Assembly (NCBI GenBank): GCA_020152595.1
Contig: JAIGNY010000129.1
Location: forward strand, 60,234 to 124,233
From: Chiridota heheva
Lineage: Eukaryota; Echinodermata; Holothuroidea; Apodida; Chiridotidae
DNA: 64,000 nt
Direction: 5' to 3'
Below are positions 33,968 to 46,265 of this stretch, piece after piece; the first letter of the stretch is position 1, and every line of letters starts with the position of its first letter. Both the position numbers and the translations under genes were made by a program. Below the pieces are notes generated by a model, which made no database searches, had not been told where the DNA came from, and saw nothing but the letters and a program-made list of their open reading frames with translations.

Positions 33968-35639
33968 TTGTTCTTTTTTCATTTGAAAAATAAAGAAGAA
34001 GAAAACATTCCCCACGCATTTTTCTTATACCATTACCAGCTCACCCAGCATTTACAATCAAGCATTTGCTGAACGTAAATAAATAAAAAATTCCCGAAGA
34101 AATCTTTATTAATTCAAGTTTACCCACTCAATGCCTTCCAAATCCTCATATATTTGACTTCTTCTAATGTGTATTCCATATTAATATCACTTTAAAATCA
34201 GGCTTTAAAAAAATAAAAGAATTATTGTAGTATCTGTAGACTTTCCATTTCCCTGCTCTGTCGCAGCGTAACTGTAGGCCTACTCTACATGTACATAACT
34301 TAACAACCAGGTACCCAAAACCCAGGTCCATAGCTATCCAAATGCTATGTTAAAACAATGTGTGTATTAATCGTTTGACATGTTGGGTGGTGAAGTTTTT
34401 CATCTCCCCCGGGCTTGTAAACGCGCATGTTTAGTTTCCTTGGTCACACCCATTTTCCTTTTATGGTCACATTTACTCTTGTTGAGACAAACTTTTCTCA
34501 TACGTACAAGAACCTTGGGCAACATATCACAATGTATCGTTGGGCGTTGATGTAAATAAGTCCCTCGGTGTTCCGAAAATATCTCTGTATACCGACCCCT
34601 TTCCTTACAATTTATTTTGAATGTTTCTGCAAAAAGAAAACAAATACATATAATTACCGACTTTATTTTGCTCTTGACTTTTGATAACATTTATTCTTAA
34701 TGTATCGTTTGACTCAGGGACTTGAAAGACAACTGGCACTACATACGACTCCTTACAACCATGCCGTAATTTTGTGTTACGATGGAATAAGATTATTTTC
34801 TTGCACGTGCCAAATTTTATAAGGTTGCAGGGAATTGCGCAACAAGCCTTCGGCAGTAATTATTTCCAGATGTTTAAGAAATGCCTAGAGCACAGTACAG
34901 CACAGGTCACTTGCTTATACTCCCTGCTTATACTAAACGTGAATGATTACCATGGAAATTGAAGCTGGATGTAAGCGGTGTGCCTAGATTCTAGAAATGT
35001 AATGATCCCGTAAGGATTGACCTATTTAGAAAAAGAATTTCTACTAAAGCAGGGCCGACAATGGGCTCAACAATACTTTTAAAGGGAACCAGTGGTGGTG
35101 CACGGGAGTAAGTGTGTGGTGAGGGGTAGTGGGAGGAAAGCATTCCCGAATATTTCTTATCAGTGTTATTTGTCCCTCAATCAACAGGTTTCCCCCTCAA
35201 TGATAAGACCAAAAGAGGGTGAATTTTGCTAGAAGAGGGTGTAACACATTTTGGTAGAGAGTGGGTCAAGTTGTGAGTGCGAACTAGTCAAGGTGCTGAA
35301 GTAGGATGATCAACCCGTCAAATAAACTATCACATTTATTTTCACCAGGGTTTGTGTGTGTTTGGGAAGGAAAAGGGAGAGAGGGGGGGGGGGGGTCACC
35401 CCAGTGTTTTATTGCTAACTTCTCGACATTTGGGAATATTTTAAAAATTTAATTTTTTATCCGATGGTATTATCAAATTGCTCGTCACCTGCCCGTAACC
35501 GCAACAATTGATCCAGAACGGTTACCATTACCAATTGAGTCGCACATTATATTTTATACAAAAAGGCTTATAACTTTTGTTACAAGCACATTTGTTTACT
35601 CAGATGTCACTATTAATTCATTTTAATTTCCCACCATGT
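33968..35639. other. Intronic DNA, nothing recognised
   Basis: A 96-codon basic, Cys-containing minus frame (34400-34690) and a 62-codon plus frame (34774-34962) show no recognisable family. A poly-G run lies near 35383. Confidence 0.45.
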
Positions 35640-35885
35640 GGTATGGTCAAATTCACCATCACCCTAGGCCTCCTATAACTTCTACAATCCAGACCAGTTG
35701 TCATCCCCTTCCCAGGGACTTGTAATTCAATACTCAAAATGTGGAACTTCCAGATCCAGCAGGTTACTCCCTACAATTGTGAGCATGACACTTTTCCGTA
35801 GTGGGACTACTACATGGAAAACATGGGCTGTGCGCACCATTTTTAAATTACGATTTAAACTGTACTTTTTCTGTCAAAAATAACT
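35640..35885 (+). mobile_element. Possible retrotransposon ORF2 3' fossil
   Basis: The frame ending at 35883 contains SSRLLPTIVSMTLFRSGTTT, then WKTWAVRTIFKLRFKLYFF. The pattern (Arg-Ser-Ser, then a WN-LP-like core, then an F-K-x-x-L-K close) resembles the end of L2/CR1-type ORF2. Evidence is by resemblance only. Confidence 0.35.
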
Positions 35886-36789
35886 TAATATGAAATTGAT
35901 AACTTTATCAGAACACCGGGATTTAATGTTTGTTTATTATATTATCCTCAACTGACAAATAAAACAACCATGGATACGATCGATATATTTTTCAGTTACT
36001 TGCAACCCAGCTAATTTATAGTTCAGCCCGCAGGAGCGAGAGCCGGTACTACTTTTTCTTTTGTCTTTGCAGTTAAAACACTAGCTGCCTGATATTCCGA
36101 TGGGGATCCCCGGTGCAAATTTTGTGTAGATTAGTAGCATATATTATAGCTATTTGAATTTACTTCAAATTATAGCTTACCTGTCATACTATGAGTATGC
36201 GCTCTCTCAGTTATGTGCTCTATTATCGCACCTTACACCAAGCTAAAAACCGCAGTTACCATACCTACTCCACCTTACTGCCACACAATAGGGAATGCAG
36301 GAATCGACTTAACATTACCACCTAATCCTGTCAAATGCATTCCCAGGTAATGTAAATGACACATTCATTCCCACTAGCACTGTAGATAAAGAAAGGCTCA
36401 CAATTCCAACTACCCAGACATGGCTAGTGGTACCATGCTTCAGTAAATAGACAATACAGAAGTGCATAGTATATGCACTGACATACACACTGGCCATATC
36501 TAGGCAGTGAAAATAATAAATTACACTGTGATTTGTTGCTTGCAGATAAAAGACAATTTGTTTGCAATTATATGAAATGTTTTTCTTCACAAATACTTTA
36601 TTCAAATAGTAAAATACAAGCAGATTGGTAAAGTGCATGTTATATCCGTTATATCCGCATGTTATATTTTAATAATTAAACAAATGTAATGCTTAAAAAA
36701 TAAATGTCCTCTTATTTGCCTTCTATTGTGACCAGTCTATCACGCCCTTATCGATACCTGTACAGCGGTTCTCCTATAGTAGTTTTGCA
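35886..36789. other. Intronic DNA, nothing recognised
   Basis: A 107-codon minus frame (36315-36638) is AT-driven and hydrophobic, without a family signature. No repeat that I can name. Confidence 0.4.
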
Positions 36790-38332
36790 ATTTTTTTTTT
36801 AGTTGCCTCGGATCTCTCGGCCCTTGTTTTTTTTTTCTCATCATGACGTCATGACGAAACGCTTCTGCCTTGACCCTCCCTCCCTGTGACACGCCTGCTA
36901 CCTCCATTGACCATTCTTCAGCCCCAGTCCACAAAATGTTAATCATTCAGGCCATGCACCAATAAATCAGACAGTTTCAAATGAGTTTTCTTTTTCCTCA
37001 TACACAAAATGCTCCGTGGCCTTGTTGGTACCCTCCACAATGTTTCTATCTGACGATCTCCTGGTGCACTGCACCAGCGACACTCAAGCCACCACCCTTC
37101 TCACCATTAAAACCCTAGCTAATACTGGTATCAATGTTACAGTCACCCCCCACCATTCCCTGAACTCCAGCAAATCTTTCTGACTTTTGCCACACCAACT
37201 CTCCCCTCCCACATCATTACTGGCTACCTGATAATCCCAGTCGCCCCTTACATTCTCAACCCCTTAGTTGTCATAATTGCCAGAGTTTTGGCCATGGGAA
37301 AAAACTCCTGCTCCAACACCCCATTCTGCACCAACTGCGATGGTACTCACCCAGCCAACCATCCCTCCTTCTCAAAAGACTGTCCCACCTAGATTCAGGA
37401 AAAGCAGATAACCAAACTAAAAACCCTTAATCCCAACATCACTTACCTGGAGGCCAGTAAGCAATTCCTCGCTTTCCTCCACACCAAACCTTCCTCCTAA
37501 CACAACTAAAACTGACTCACATGCCCAAACCGACTTCACCTGGCTCTTCTTACCCAGTCCTAAGCCCATCATTGCCAACAACCCAACCACACCCATTACC
37601 CAAACCACCTCCACCACTACTTCTCTTCCCAACCTTCCTTCCTTTTCTAAGACCACTGCCGTCCCCTACCCAAACTTCTCTAATGCCATCAAACTCAAGC
37701 CCAGCCCACCTGGCTAACAATCAACAAACCAATCAACAACCAATCAACAAACAACGAATCAACAAACAGCCATCCATCCAAACCCACACATACAGTATGA
37801 CATGAAAGAGAACATGGATTGTTTTATTACCGAACACACCAAACATACTTTTCCTCCAACTTTCAAAAACAACTGCTCCCAAAGAAACGAACAGATCCAA
37901 AGCAAAAACAAGCCAACTCAGACCCAACAGATCTTCCTCTAGATAATCCCGTGCCTCCTTATGACGTGCAACACAGACAATTACAATAACACTCACAACA
38001 TACAATGGAACACCAGGAGCCTTAAGGCCAACTCTGAAGAAATTGACCTTCTGGCCACCACCTTCAACCCGGTTGTCTTCTGCCTACAAGAAACCTTCTT
38101 GAAAACCACTGACCATTATTCCCTCAAAAACTTTGCTTGCTATCACAAACATCAAGTGGATGCCGACAGGGCCTGTGGGGGCGTTTTCCATTCTCGTTAG
38201 ATACAATATCCCACACAGCCCTGTTCATGTGCACACCGACCTTCAGGCCATCTGTATGTCTATCTCGCTCCACAAAACCTTTACTCTTTGTAATATCTAT
38301 CTCCCCCCTCCCTGCTTTAATGCCAATGTTTG
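36790..38332 (+). mobile_element. I/R1-like non-LTR retrotransposon, ORF1 (gag) and start of endonuclease (copy C, 5' part)
   Basis: ORF1 remnants (about 37010-37500) show a nucleic-acid-binding fold start (FLSDDLLVHCTSDTQATTLL, then VTVTPHHSLNSSK), then PSHIITGYLIIPVAPYI. Two zinc knuckles follow, C-HN-C-QSFG-H-GKNS-C and CTNC-DGTH plus a downstream Cys. A Pro/Ser-rich stretch follows. ORF2 begins near 37961 with the endonuclease start IQWNTRSLKANSEEIDLL, then PVVFCLQETFLK, frameshifts near 38165 and continues to NIYLPPPCFNANV at 38330. There it stops at the edge of an opposite-strand element. It contains several frame breaks and stops. Confidence 0.8.
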
Positions 38333-41300
38333 ATTTGATTGATTTATTTTCCATTTTCATGCATATATTACAATATTTACAATAACCCTTTATGAGAAAA
38401 TGGTGGAGGGCTTAGAAGCCGGAGCTTTTACAAGAAGCCCACCGTAACTTAAATTTAATAATTAATCACGAAGGAAATGTATAGAAAAGTGAAATTTTGA
38501 AAATAGAAGGAAACGAGGAACCCTCCCCTCCCCTCCCCCTCTTCCCCCTTCTCCCATCTGGTAACATAAAGAAGCCCATGGGAAAATTAATAAAGTGGTT
38601 GGGTAAAAATAGATAAGAGGTCAAATATAATCATAAACTAAGTGGAGATAAAAATACATGAAGGTAAACTAGAGTTGGTCATATTTAGATATAAGTGTCT
38701 TTTTTAACTTATCAGAAAATAATTTTACAGGTATTATGTTTTTTATAGAATCGCATATTTGATTTCAGAACCTAATACCATTGGATACAATGGAGCGTTT
38801 GAAAAGGTCAGAATTTATGGGAAGAGAAAATAAATGATGGGAGAACTTGGTGTTGTGGGAATGTTATTTTGAGCAAAAGAAAAGTAATTCTTGAAAATAT
38901 TTGGTAATTGTTGATTAACAAATTTAAAAATGGATACAGCATTGGTGTCTGTGGATATCAAAAATATTAAAAAAACATATTCTGGTAAAAAGAGGGGATG
39001 TATGTGCTCGAAAACTTGATTGGGTGATAATATGAACAGCCTTTTCTGATGTATGAATAATTGATTTAGATGAGAAAGGTGAGCATTATCCCTATACTAC
39101 ATTGCAATAGCTTAAATGAGGAAGAATAAGAGTATTATATCAATTTTGAAGGATGTTACTAGGTACAAAATCTTAAATTTCATAGAATTGTTTTAGAAAA
39201 AGATGTCTTAATCTTATTAATATGAGAAGGCCATTTTAATAAATGGTCGATGTATAAACCTACAAATTTGATGGTATTAACACGTTTGATTTGGGAATTA
39301 TCAATCAAAATATCAATATTATTTATATTCTTAAGATGGGGATGAAGAACCATGAAATAAGTTTTGCTGATATTTAAAGATAGCTTATTAACCTTAAACC
39401 AATTGGCAACATTTTTTAATTCAGAGTTGATGACTGAAATGACATTATCAAAATTGTTATGCTTATACAAAATACAAGTATCATCAGCAAAAAGTGTAAA
39501 GCGTAAAAGATGTGAAGAATAGGTAATATCATTTACATATAGCAAAAATAACAAAGGCCCAAGGATTGACCCCTGGGGCACGCCACAATTTAATTCACGA
39601 TAAGATGAATAATAAGTGTTATCAATGGATACAAGCTGATGTCTGTTTGATAAGTAAATATTAAACAAACCAATTGTAGGCTACTCTTAATACAGTGATG
39701 ATAAAATGTAGCAAAAAGAATGTGATGATTGACAGTGTTGAAAGCTTTTGATAAGTCCAAAAATACACCTAATGAGTACCCCCTATTGTTAACACCATAT
39801 ATAATATATTGAGTGACATCTAAAGCTGCCATAGCAGTAGAATGGCTTTGATGAAAACCAAAATATCTGAGTATCTTATTCTTATGAAGGAAATTAGTGA
39901 GTACAATTGTAAATAATACATTCTAGAATTTTACAAAATGATGAAAGTACTGAGGTGGGTGTATACTTAGAAACACTTGAACAGTCACCACCTTTGAATA
40001 TCGGAGTTACTTTAGCATCTTTGGAACGAAGTGGTACAACACCAGTGGAAATTGATACATAAAAGGTAAACATTAGAGGAGCTGCTAAAGCGAAACGATT
40101 ATCTTGGAGAAAATTCACAAAAATATTATCAATACCACAAGCACCTTTTTTCATATTCATAATTAAGTCAATAATTTCTGAGCAGTTGGTGATAGAAACA
40201 AAGATGTTGGGATTGCATCAGGATGAAAATCATGAAAATGTGAATATTATGTGGGGATTGCACTAGCAAGATTGTTAGCTATATTAACAAAATAATCATT
40301 AAATGTGTCAGCCATTACATGTTTATCGGTTATATAATTGTCAGTATTTTAAATTTTATCAATAGGAGTTTTGGGTGAAGTACGACCAAGAATTTTATCA
40401 ATGATATCCCAAGTTTTCTTTAGGCTGTTTTTATTGTCATCAAAATATTTTTCAAAATGTATCTTTCGAGCTAATCTGATAATGCTAGTGCTTATTTGTA
40501 TACTGTGTGTACTTGCACTTATTATTAATAGAGGGATGAGAAAGATATTTCCTATGAAGCTCATTCCTTTTGGAAATAGATCTTACAATACATTGTGTTA
40601 TTAATGGAGATTGGAGCTTTTGAGAATTAACCTTAAATTCTTTAACAATACAATGCTTACTGTAAATATAATGTGATGAACATTATCAACAAATAGATTA
40701 TATGCAACATCTGCACTAGTTTCATTAAATAGAGGTCCCCCAGTCAAAAAAAGGAAGTTCAAGTTTGACATTGTGTAGCGCTTTAGGACTAGTATCTCTC
40801 CTATAGTAAACAAGCTTATTTGTGTTAATAACAGATGAACTAGAACCAAAATCCCTACAACAAAAAATTGGTAAGTGGTCACTTATGTCAGATAATAGAA
40901 TGCCAGACCTTGAATGAACAGTAGAATCATTAGAAAAAATACTATGAATGAGTGATGATGAGGATGTAATCCTTGTTAGTTTTTATATCAATGGTAAATG
41001 AGAATAACATTAAATCAAGAAAATGTGAAATTTGAGGCAAATGGTCATGCTTCAAAAGATCAGTATTAAAATCACCGGTAAGATAGCAAGTTTTCTTTTC
41101 ATTTTGTATCTTTTGCAAAATACCAGATAATTTATCAGTAAAAGTAGATACTGGGACATCAGGAGGTTTACAAATGACTCCTAAGATAAGAGTTTTATTA
41201 TAGAGTTTAACCTCAACAAACATAGATTCAAATAAAAGAGGGTTTAACAAAAGATCATTTCTAATTACAAATGGTATTAATTTATTAATATAAAATCCAA

Positions 41301-41975
41301 CACCTCCACCTCGTTTAACACCCCTGCCTGTCCCTGTGAATGAAGGTATATATTGGAATTTAGATTGAGCAAAAATTTGAATTAGTATGAAGCCAGGTTT
41401 TTGTGATAGCTAAGGCAGTAAAATTACATGAAGAAGAAATCAAAAATTCATTTATGGCATCAAAATTGCTCAATAAACTATGAGCATTTATATGTAGCAT
41501 AGAAAAAGCACTTAGTAAATTATTAAATAAATCATTCAAATCACTTACGTCTGAATATAAAGTTGAATTAAGATTAATGGGTGAAATATCATTATCATCA
41601 TGTGAAAGGTTTTGGTCCTGGTCACAAAAAATATCATCTAATAAAGAAGGGTTACCCAAATCCCTTGAAAAAACAAAATCGTTCAAGTTTGCAAGTGGTG
41701 AAGAGTTCATTGAGTCCTTATGAACAGGTACATAGTAGTCAACTTTAGTGGTTATAAGTTTGTAAGGTCACTCGCACCAGCAATCCTCCGCTTTGTTTCG
41801 GTGCCATATGATGATTTGATTAATCCAGTAGATCCGACCATCAATGGACCATGCTGTGGAAACACGGGGATGATCTGATACCTTTTTCAGTAGTGCTTTG
41901 TTTCTGGCGGTGAGGTCTTCTTGAATTACGATACCCGTGGATTTAGGTTTCGGTCTTGTTCTCAATATTTACCCA
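38333..41975 (-). mobile_element. L2/CR1-like non-LTR retrotransposon, minus strand
   Basis: Read on the minus strand from about 41970. An ORF1 C-terminal block reads EDLTARNKALLKKVSDHPRV, then TAWSIDGRIYWIN. The endonuclease follows (LHINAHSLLSNFDAINEFL and a TWLHTN motif near 41400; LTGDFNTDLL at about 41070). Reverse transcriptase has FLDLSKAFNTVNHHIL, CGVPQGSILGPLLFLLYVND and LFADDTCILY (about 39480-39780), and a thumb VGLYIDHLLKWPSHI. It ends in a TCAATCAAATCAAA tail at 38333-38350. Frames break repeatedly, so it is inactive, but it is the longest L2-like copy here. It abuts the endonuclease region of copy C. Confidence 0.85.
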
Positions 41976-42692
41976 ACCAACCTACTACGGAGTATATTAG
42001 GGCTGTGATATTTATACTTCAAGTACACATTGATCCAAGTGTTTTTTTATCGCTTAATAATATTCGACAAGGGTAAAGAAATATTTTGAAGGAAAAATAA
42101 CCAAAATTACATACTTTTAAGGAAGGAATTTGATATATACTTACGAGTTTTCCACTTTCAATTTCCATGGTACAGTTAAACTTTTTTTGCGCATACCAGG
42201 TAGGTGGTTGTAAATCAATTATTTCCACATGGATGGTTGGAAATGCAGAGATATTTTGTTAAATTCAAGGGGAAAAACAGTAGTAATTTCTTCATTAAAT
42301 ATTGTAAACAGTTTCAAAAAGTCAAATGAATCACAATTATGGGAAAAACATTAAAAAGAAATTCCTTAATATTTCATATGTTTGTTTCTTTGTGAAGTCA
42401 CAAACCAATTTGACAGCATGATTTCTATGTTTCCGTTTCTCATTGAACAGAAGGTTTTTTAACAGTAATTGACAAAGAAAGTGCAGGAAACATGATTTTC
42501 TGATCGGGATAATTATTCATTCATTTGAAAACTAATTAAGCAAGAATAAAAACACCAGACATATAGCAATATTTAAGATATGATTGTGACTGCTTTATTT
42601 CTTCATCTTAATAGTACATGTCAACTTGACTTTCACACGCAGATACGAGAAGCAGGAAGTGCATGTTTGCATTACACAATGAATATAACGGT
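41976..42692. other. Spacer between retroelements
   Basis: AT-rich, no convincing retrotransposon protein sequence and no host exon. Confidence 0.4.
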
Positions 42693-44215
42693 AGCGTCTT
42701 GTAGCATGCACTTCTGTCATATCAACAACTTCCACCCCAACCCGAACCTCGTGCTCAATGGCAATTACATCCCTAAAGTTGACCACACTTAAGTTCCTGG
42801 GTTTTTACCCTAGACCCCAAGCTCTCCTACAAGCAACACATCACCAACCTGAAACAGAAATGCAACAGCTCCCTCAACCCTCCCCGCCTCCTCTCCAACA
42901 CCAGTTGGGGATGCGAACCTCCATGCTCTCCTCAAATCTTCAGGCTCACCATTTGTGCCAAGCTTGACTATGGCAATATTGTCTACTGTGCCGCTCACAA
43001 CTTTTACTTTAACCACATCAACACTATCCAAAATGAAGCCCCCAGGCTTTGTCTGGGTGCATACAGGACCTCCCCCATCACCAGCCTTCACATTGAAGCC
43101 AACGAACCCCCTTTCCTGCTAAGGTGTAGAAAGCTTAGCCTTTCCTATGCTCTTAAAGCCCTCACCAACACCCAGAACCCTGTTTACAACCTCATTAGGT
43201 ACCCCAATTTCTCCACTCTCTTTGATAGGACTAAAACCCTATCCCCTTCCTTCAGCTTATGCATTAAACCTGACCTCCGTCATGGCATCAACCCCGCCAC
43301 TCTTGGCACCTTCTCCTGACCGTTTTTTTCCTCCCTAGGCCACCCTCTCCCTTCTATCCACGTGAGTCTCTCCACTCATCACAAAACCCAAACCCACCCT
43401 AACCTCTTCATCAACCTCCACAACCAAATCAAATACCAACTCTCAAAGTACACCTCCATCTATACTGATGGCTCCAAGGAAGGTGACAAGACTCTTTCCC
43501 CCTTCCTTCATCTGCAGAAAAAGTATTATTTTCTTCTGTATACGCTGCCATGTTGGCATTCCTGGCAATAACAGAGCTGATGCAGCCGCTAAGCTTTCCC
43601 TCAACCTCCGCCTATCCCCTTTCCCAAATCCCCTTCTGACATTAGATCGCTTATTGCTTCCCTTGTTCGTGGCCGCTGGAAATCGTCATGGGACTCCCAA
43701 ATTGATAATAAACTCCATGTCATCCAGCCCACCATTCCGATCAAACCCACCATCAAGAACCTCTCGCGTGTCGACAACATTCACATTACCCGCCTTAGAA
43801 TAGGTCACACCCACCTCACTCACTCCCACTTCCTTATTGGCTCCCCCACCCCTCTGCAACAATTGCCATTGCCCCTTCACAGTTCATCATGTCCTCCTTA
43901 CTTGCCCCCTGTACAATCTTTCCAGAGCTTCCCTCGCTTCCCACAACTCAATAGCCAAGCTCTTCTAGAAAAACCCTCCAGATAAATTTATCTCCTTCCT
44001 TCATCATGCTTCCCTCTACAACCATATGTAATCCTCCTCCCCCCCCCCCTCATCCCCTCTCTTTACTTTGTTTTTTATCACCCATGCACTTCCTCTCTTA
44101 ATCCCAGCTTTCTTACTTTTAGTTCCCCTTGCTACCTCTGGAATGATCTAACCTCTCAGCCACAATTTGACCCTCGCTGTCGTTGTGCCGTTAAGCCCTC
44201 ATCAAACAAACAAAC
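42693..44215 (+). mobile_element. I/R1-like non-LTR retrotransposon 3' half (copy C2)
   Basis: It begins in the RT thumb (MHFCHINNFHPNPNLVLNGN), followed by KFLG and the connection region, YTDGSKEGDK of RNase H with an internal deletion, HVGIPGNNRADAAAKLSLNL, and the C-terminal TRLRIGHTHLTHSHFLIG block. It ends in GTGCCGTTAAGCCCTCATC (AAAC)n. It could be the other half of the element at 36790, separated by the L2-like insertion plus a deletion, or a separate truncated insertion. Confidence 0.85.
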
Positions 44216-45735
44216 TAAGAAAGATGAAATTTATCAAAAAAGAAATACAGAAATTGCCTTGGACATACAGTTACGACATCACACTTAGACTTACTTTTTA
44301 ATGCGCTGTCGCAATCTTTCAAATGTGATAACTTGGATAAATGGAATAAGATATTAACATGGTTTTTTCACTGATTTGTTTCACGATCTAAACGTATGTT
44401 TATTACGAGATTTCATGACAAAAATATCTTCAAAACTATTGTTTTTGGAAATGAGTAATTGCAGATTTTCTACTTTGACCTTTTTTCCTTGTAAATCCAA
44501 ATTAGTTTTCAGCATTGTGAGACATGCATTAAATCGCAGATTAGTTTTCTGCATTGTGAGACGTGCATAAAAGTATTCCCTTCACCAGAAGGCAACAAAT
44601 GGATTCTTAATTAAATCACTGGCCATATAATCAGTTTAACAGTTGGGAAGTTGGTGTATTGCATATGTCATTATGTCTCTATGACGATTACATGTGTAAA
44701 CATTTAAACGAATGAACCTTTGATTAAATCTTTACAAGCTGTAAAACAGACCCAGAAATTCACAGACAAAAAAGCTTTGATTTTTATTTTCATTACAAGT
44801 AAATGCAAAGTTTACCTGATGAGTCAAATAGATTACGCAAAAAGGGAAAAAAAAGATTGCAAAATAAACGAACAAAAATGTTCCAACGTTGCCAACATTT
44901 TAGCGTGGGTTTGCAAAGATCACTGTCATTTCCAAGAGGATTGTATCAAATACAGTACAGTTGGGTATAGGAATGGGTTAGAATATTTTTTCTACGGTAT
45001 GGCTGGTTGAGGGTGGCACACTTTGGGAATCTTTTACGGCACAGTTATAAGTGTTGAAAACATTTCAAAATGCTTGCAAGTCACGCAAATGTACTTGTTG
45101 CTTTGTTATTTCTGCATCTGTTTAAAGCGGGTTCCAACCATGGAGCATTTTATTTTAAGCCTTACAGGTAATTTGAAGGCTTATTATAAGGCCCTACTCA
45201 AGTTTTGTGACATTCCTTGCTTATTTATGGGAGGGCCATCGTGATGGTTATTTCTGGGATAGAAGCAGTTTTGCGAAGCATAGAAGCCCTTTTTTTTTTT
45301 TTTTTTACTCTTCCGAGGTCCGATTTTGTATTATTATTTTTCTAAATGGGGTTGGGGGTTTGGAGTCCGTTTCAACAGTTAATTCGGCCGTTTCAACGTT
45401 TAGACTATTAAACAAATATGTACAGCCCTATTGACATTAGCTGACAATCATATGATATGCTGCATATGATAACTCAAGTATAGCACATTGTATATTTTCA
45501 TATGTTGTATAAACATGTTGACGATAGATTCTATTTGAAGGAGCCCCTGAAAACCTGAGATTTAGACTTGATTTAGTTTGTTGTTCAAATGTTGCAAACA
45601 AATTGGATGAAAATACTAAGGGATAAACCTTATTTCACATGAAATATAAACTTTCCTGCAATCTAAAAGAATAATCTTCCACTTTTACAAGCAGTATTTC
45701 AGTAATCATGACATTTTCTTCCATTTTTGTTGCAG
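44216..45735. other. Intron 3' part, nothing recognised
   Basis: Includes a short direct repeat near 44500-44570 (AAATTAGTTTTCAGCATTGTG and a second copy). The 96-codon frame at 44720-45010 (Cys/Lys-rich) and the frames at 45023-45434 are unrecognised; the last contains a poly-T tract. The end TTTTTGTTGCAG is a good acceptor for the exon at 45736. Confidence 0.5.
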
Positions 45736-45819
45736 TTCAAGAGAGGTTAACAAAGCAGATGCTGTTGCCATGACTGAAGCCATCCAACCAGCTGGAGTGG
45801 GAGTGGTGATAGAGGCTAC
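45736..45819 (+). CDS. GCH1: GTP cyclohydrolase I exon with a 1-nt deletion and frameshift (human exon 5 equivalent)
   Basis: The exon lies between acceptor AG (45734-45735) and donor GTAAGT (45820). It begins in frame as VQERLTKQ and then needs one extra base to continue into AVAMTEAIQPAGVGVVIEA, the conserved family block (human about 181-208). The exon is 84 nt where the human protein alignment implies 85. The missing base lies at about 45759-45761, in the Ile codon after KQ. Read as given, the frame meets TGA at 45771-45773, removing the last roughly 60 residues, including the third zinc ligand. Everything else is conserved, so an assembly or sequencing error is the simplest reading; a true null allele is possible. 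Alternative acceptors 8 nt or 23 nt downstream (AG at 45742-45743 and 45757-45758) would restore the frame, with loss of 3 or about 8 conserved residues. Confidence 0.93.
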
Positions 45820-46265
45820 GTAAGTCACCATGTTTATTTTAAATGGTAGTGTAAAACCATTTGGTGATAGATGCAATGTACGACACTATTTTTATTTTCA
45901 AATGGTACAGTAATGAGGCACCTAATTTACTATGTTTATTTTCAAATGGTAGGGTAATATCATATGGTAGTAAGTAGTCTCCAGACTACTTAAGTCACCA
46001 TGTTTATTTTCAAATGGTAGAGTGATACTATGAGGTAATAGAGGTTACATAAATCACCATGTTTATTTTCAAATTGTGGAGTAATACATATGGGGATATA
46101 GAGTAACATAGTCACCATGTTTATTTTAAAATGGTGAAGTAATACTTATGAGGATAGAGGTAACCTAGCCACCATGTTTATTTTCAAATGGTGAGGTAAT
46201 ACCATTTTAGAATAAAGGTAACTTAGTCACCATGTTTATTTTCAAATGGTGAAGTAATACCATTG
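45820..46265. repeat. ~58-bp tandem array that begins at the exon/donor junction
   Basis: Imperfect units carry AGAGGTTAC-x-TAAGTCACCATG and TTTATTTTCAAATGGTAGAG plus TAATACCATATGG. The CACCATG landmarks lie at 45826, 45996, 46055, 46113, 46170 and 46228, and the larger first gap equals about three diverged units. The first unit includes the last bases of the GCH1 exon (GATAGAGGCTAC) and its donor. Later units carry decayed versions such as GATAGAGGTAACCTAGCC. Confidence 0.85.

Noticed and set aside
34400-34690. A 96-codon basic minus frame
   Set aside because: No recognisable domain, no splice or repeat support; length is within chance for AT-rich intron DNA.
45736-45819. Processed (retro)pseudogene of GCH1
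   Set aside because: Introns with correct phases and splice sites are present at every expected position, so it is not a retrocopy despite the frameshift.
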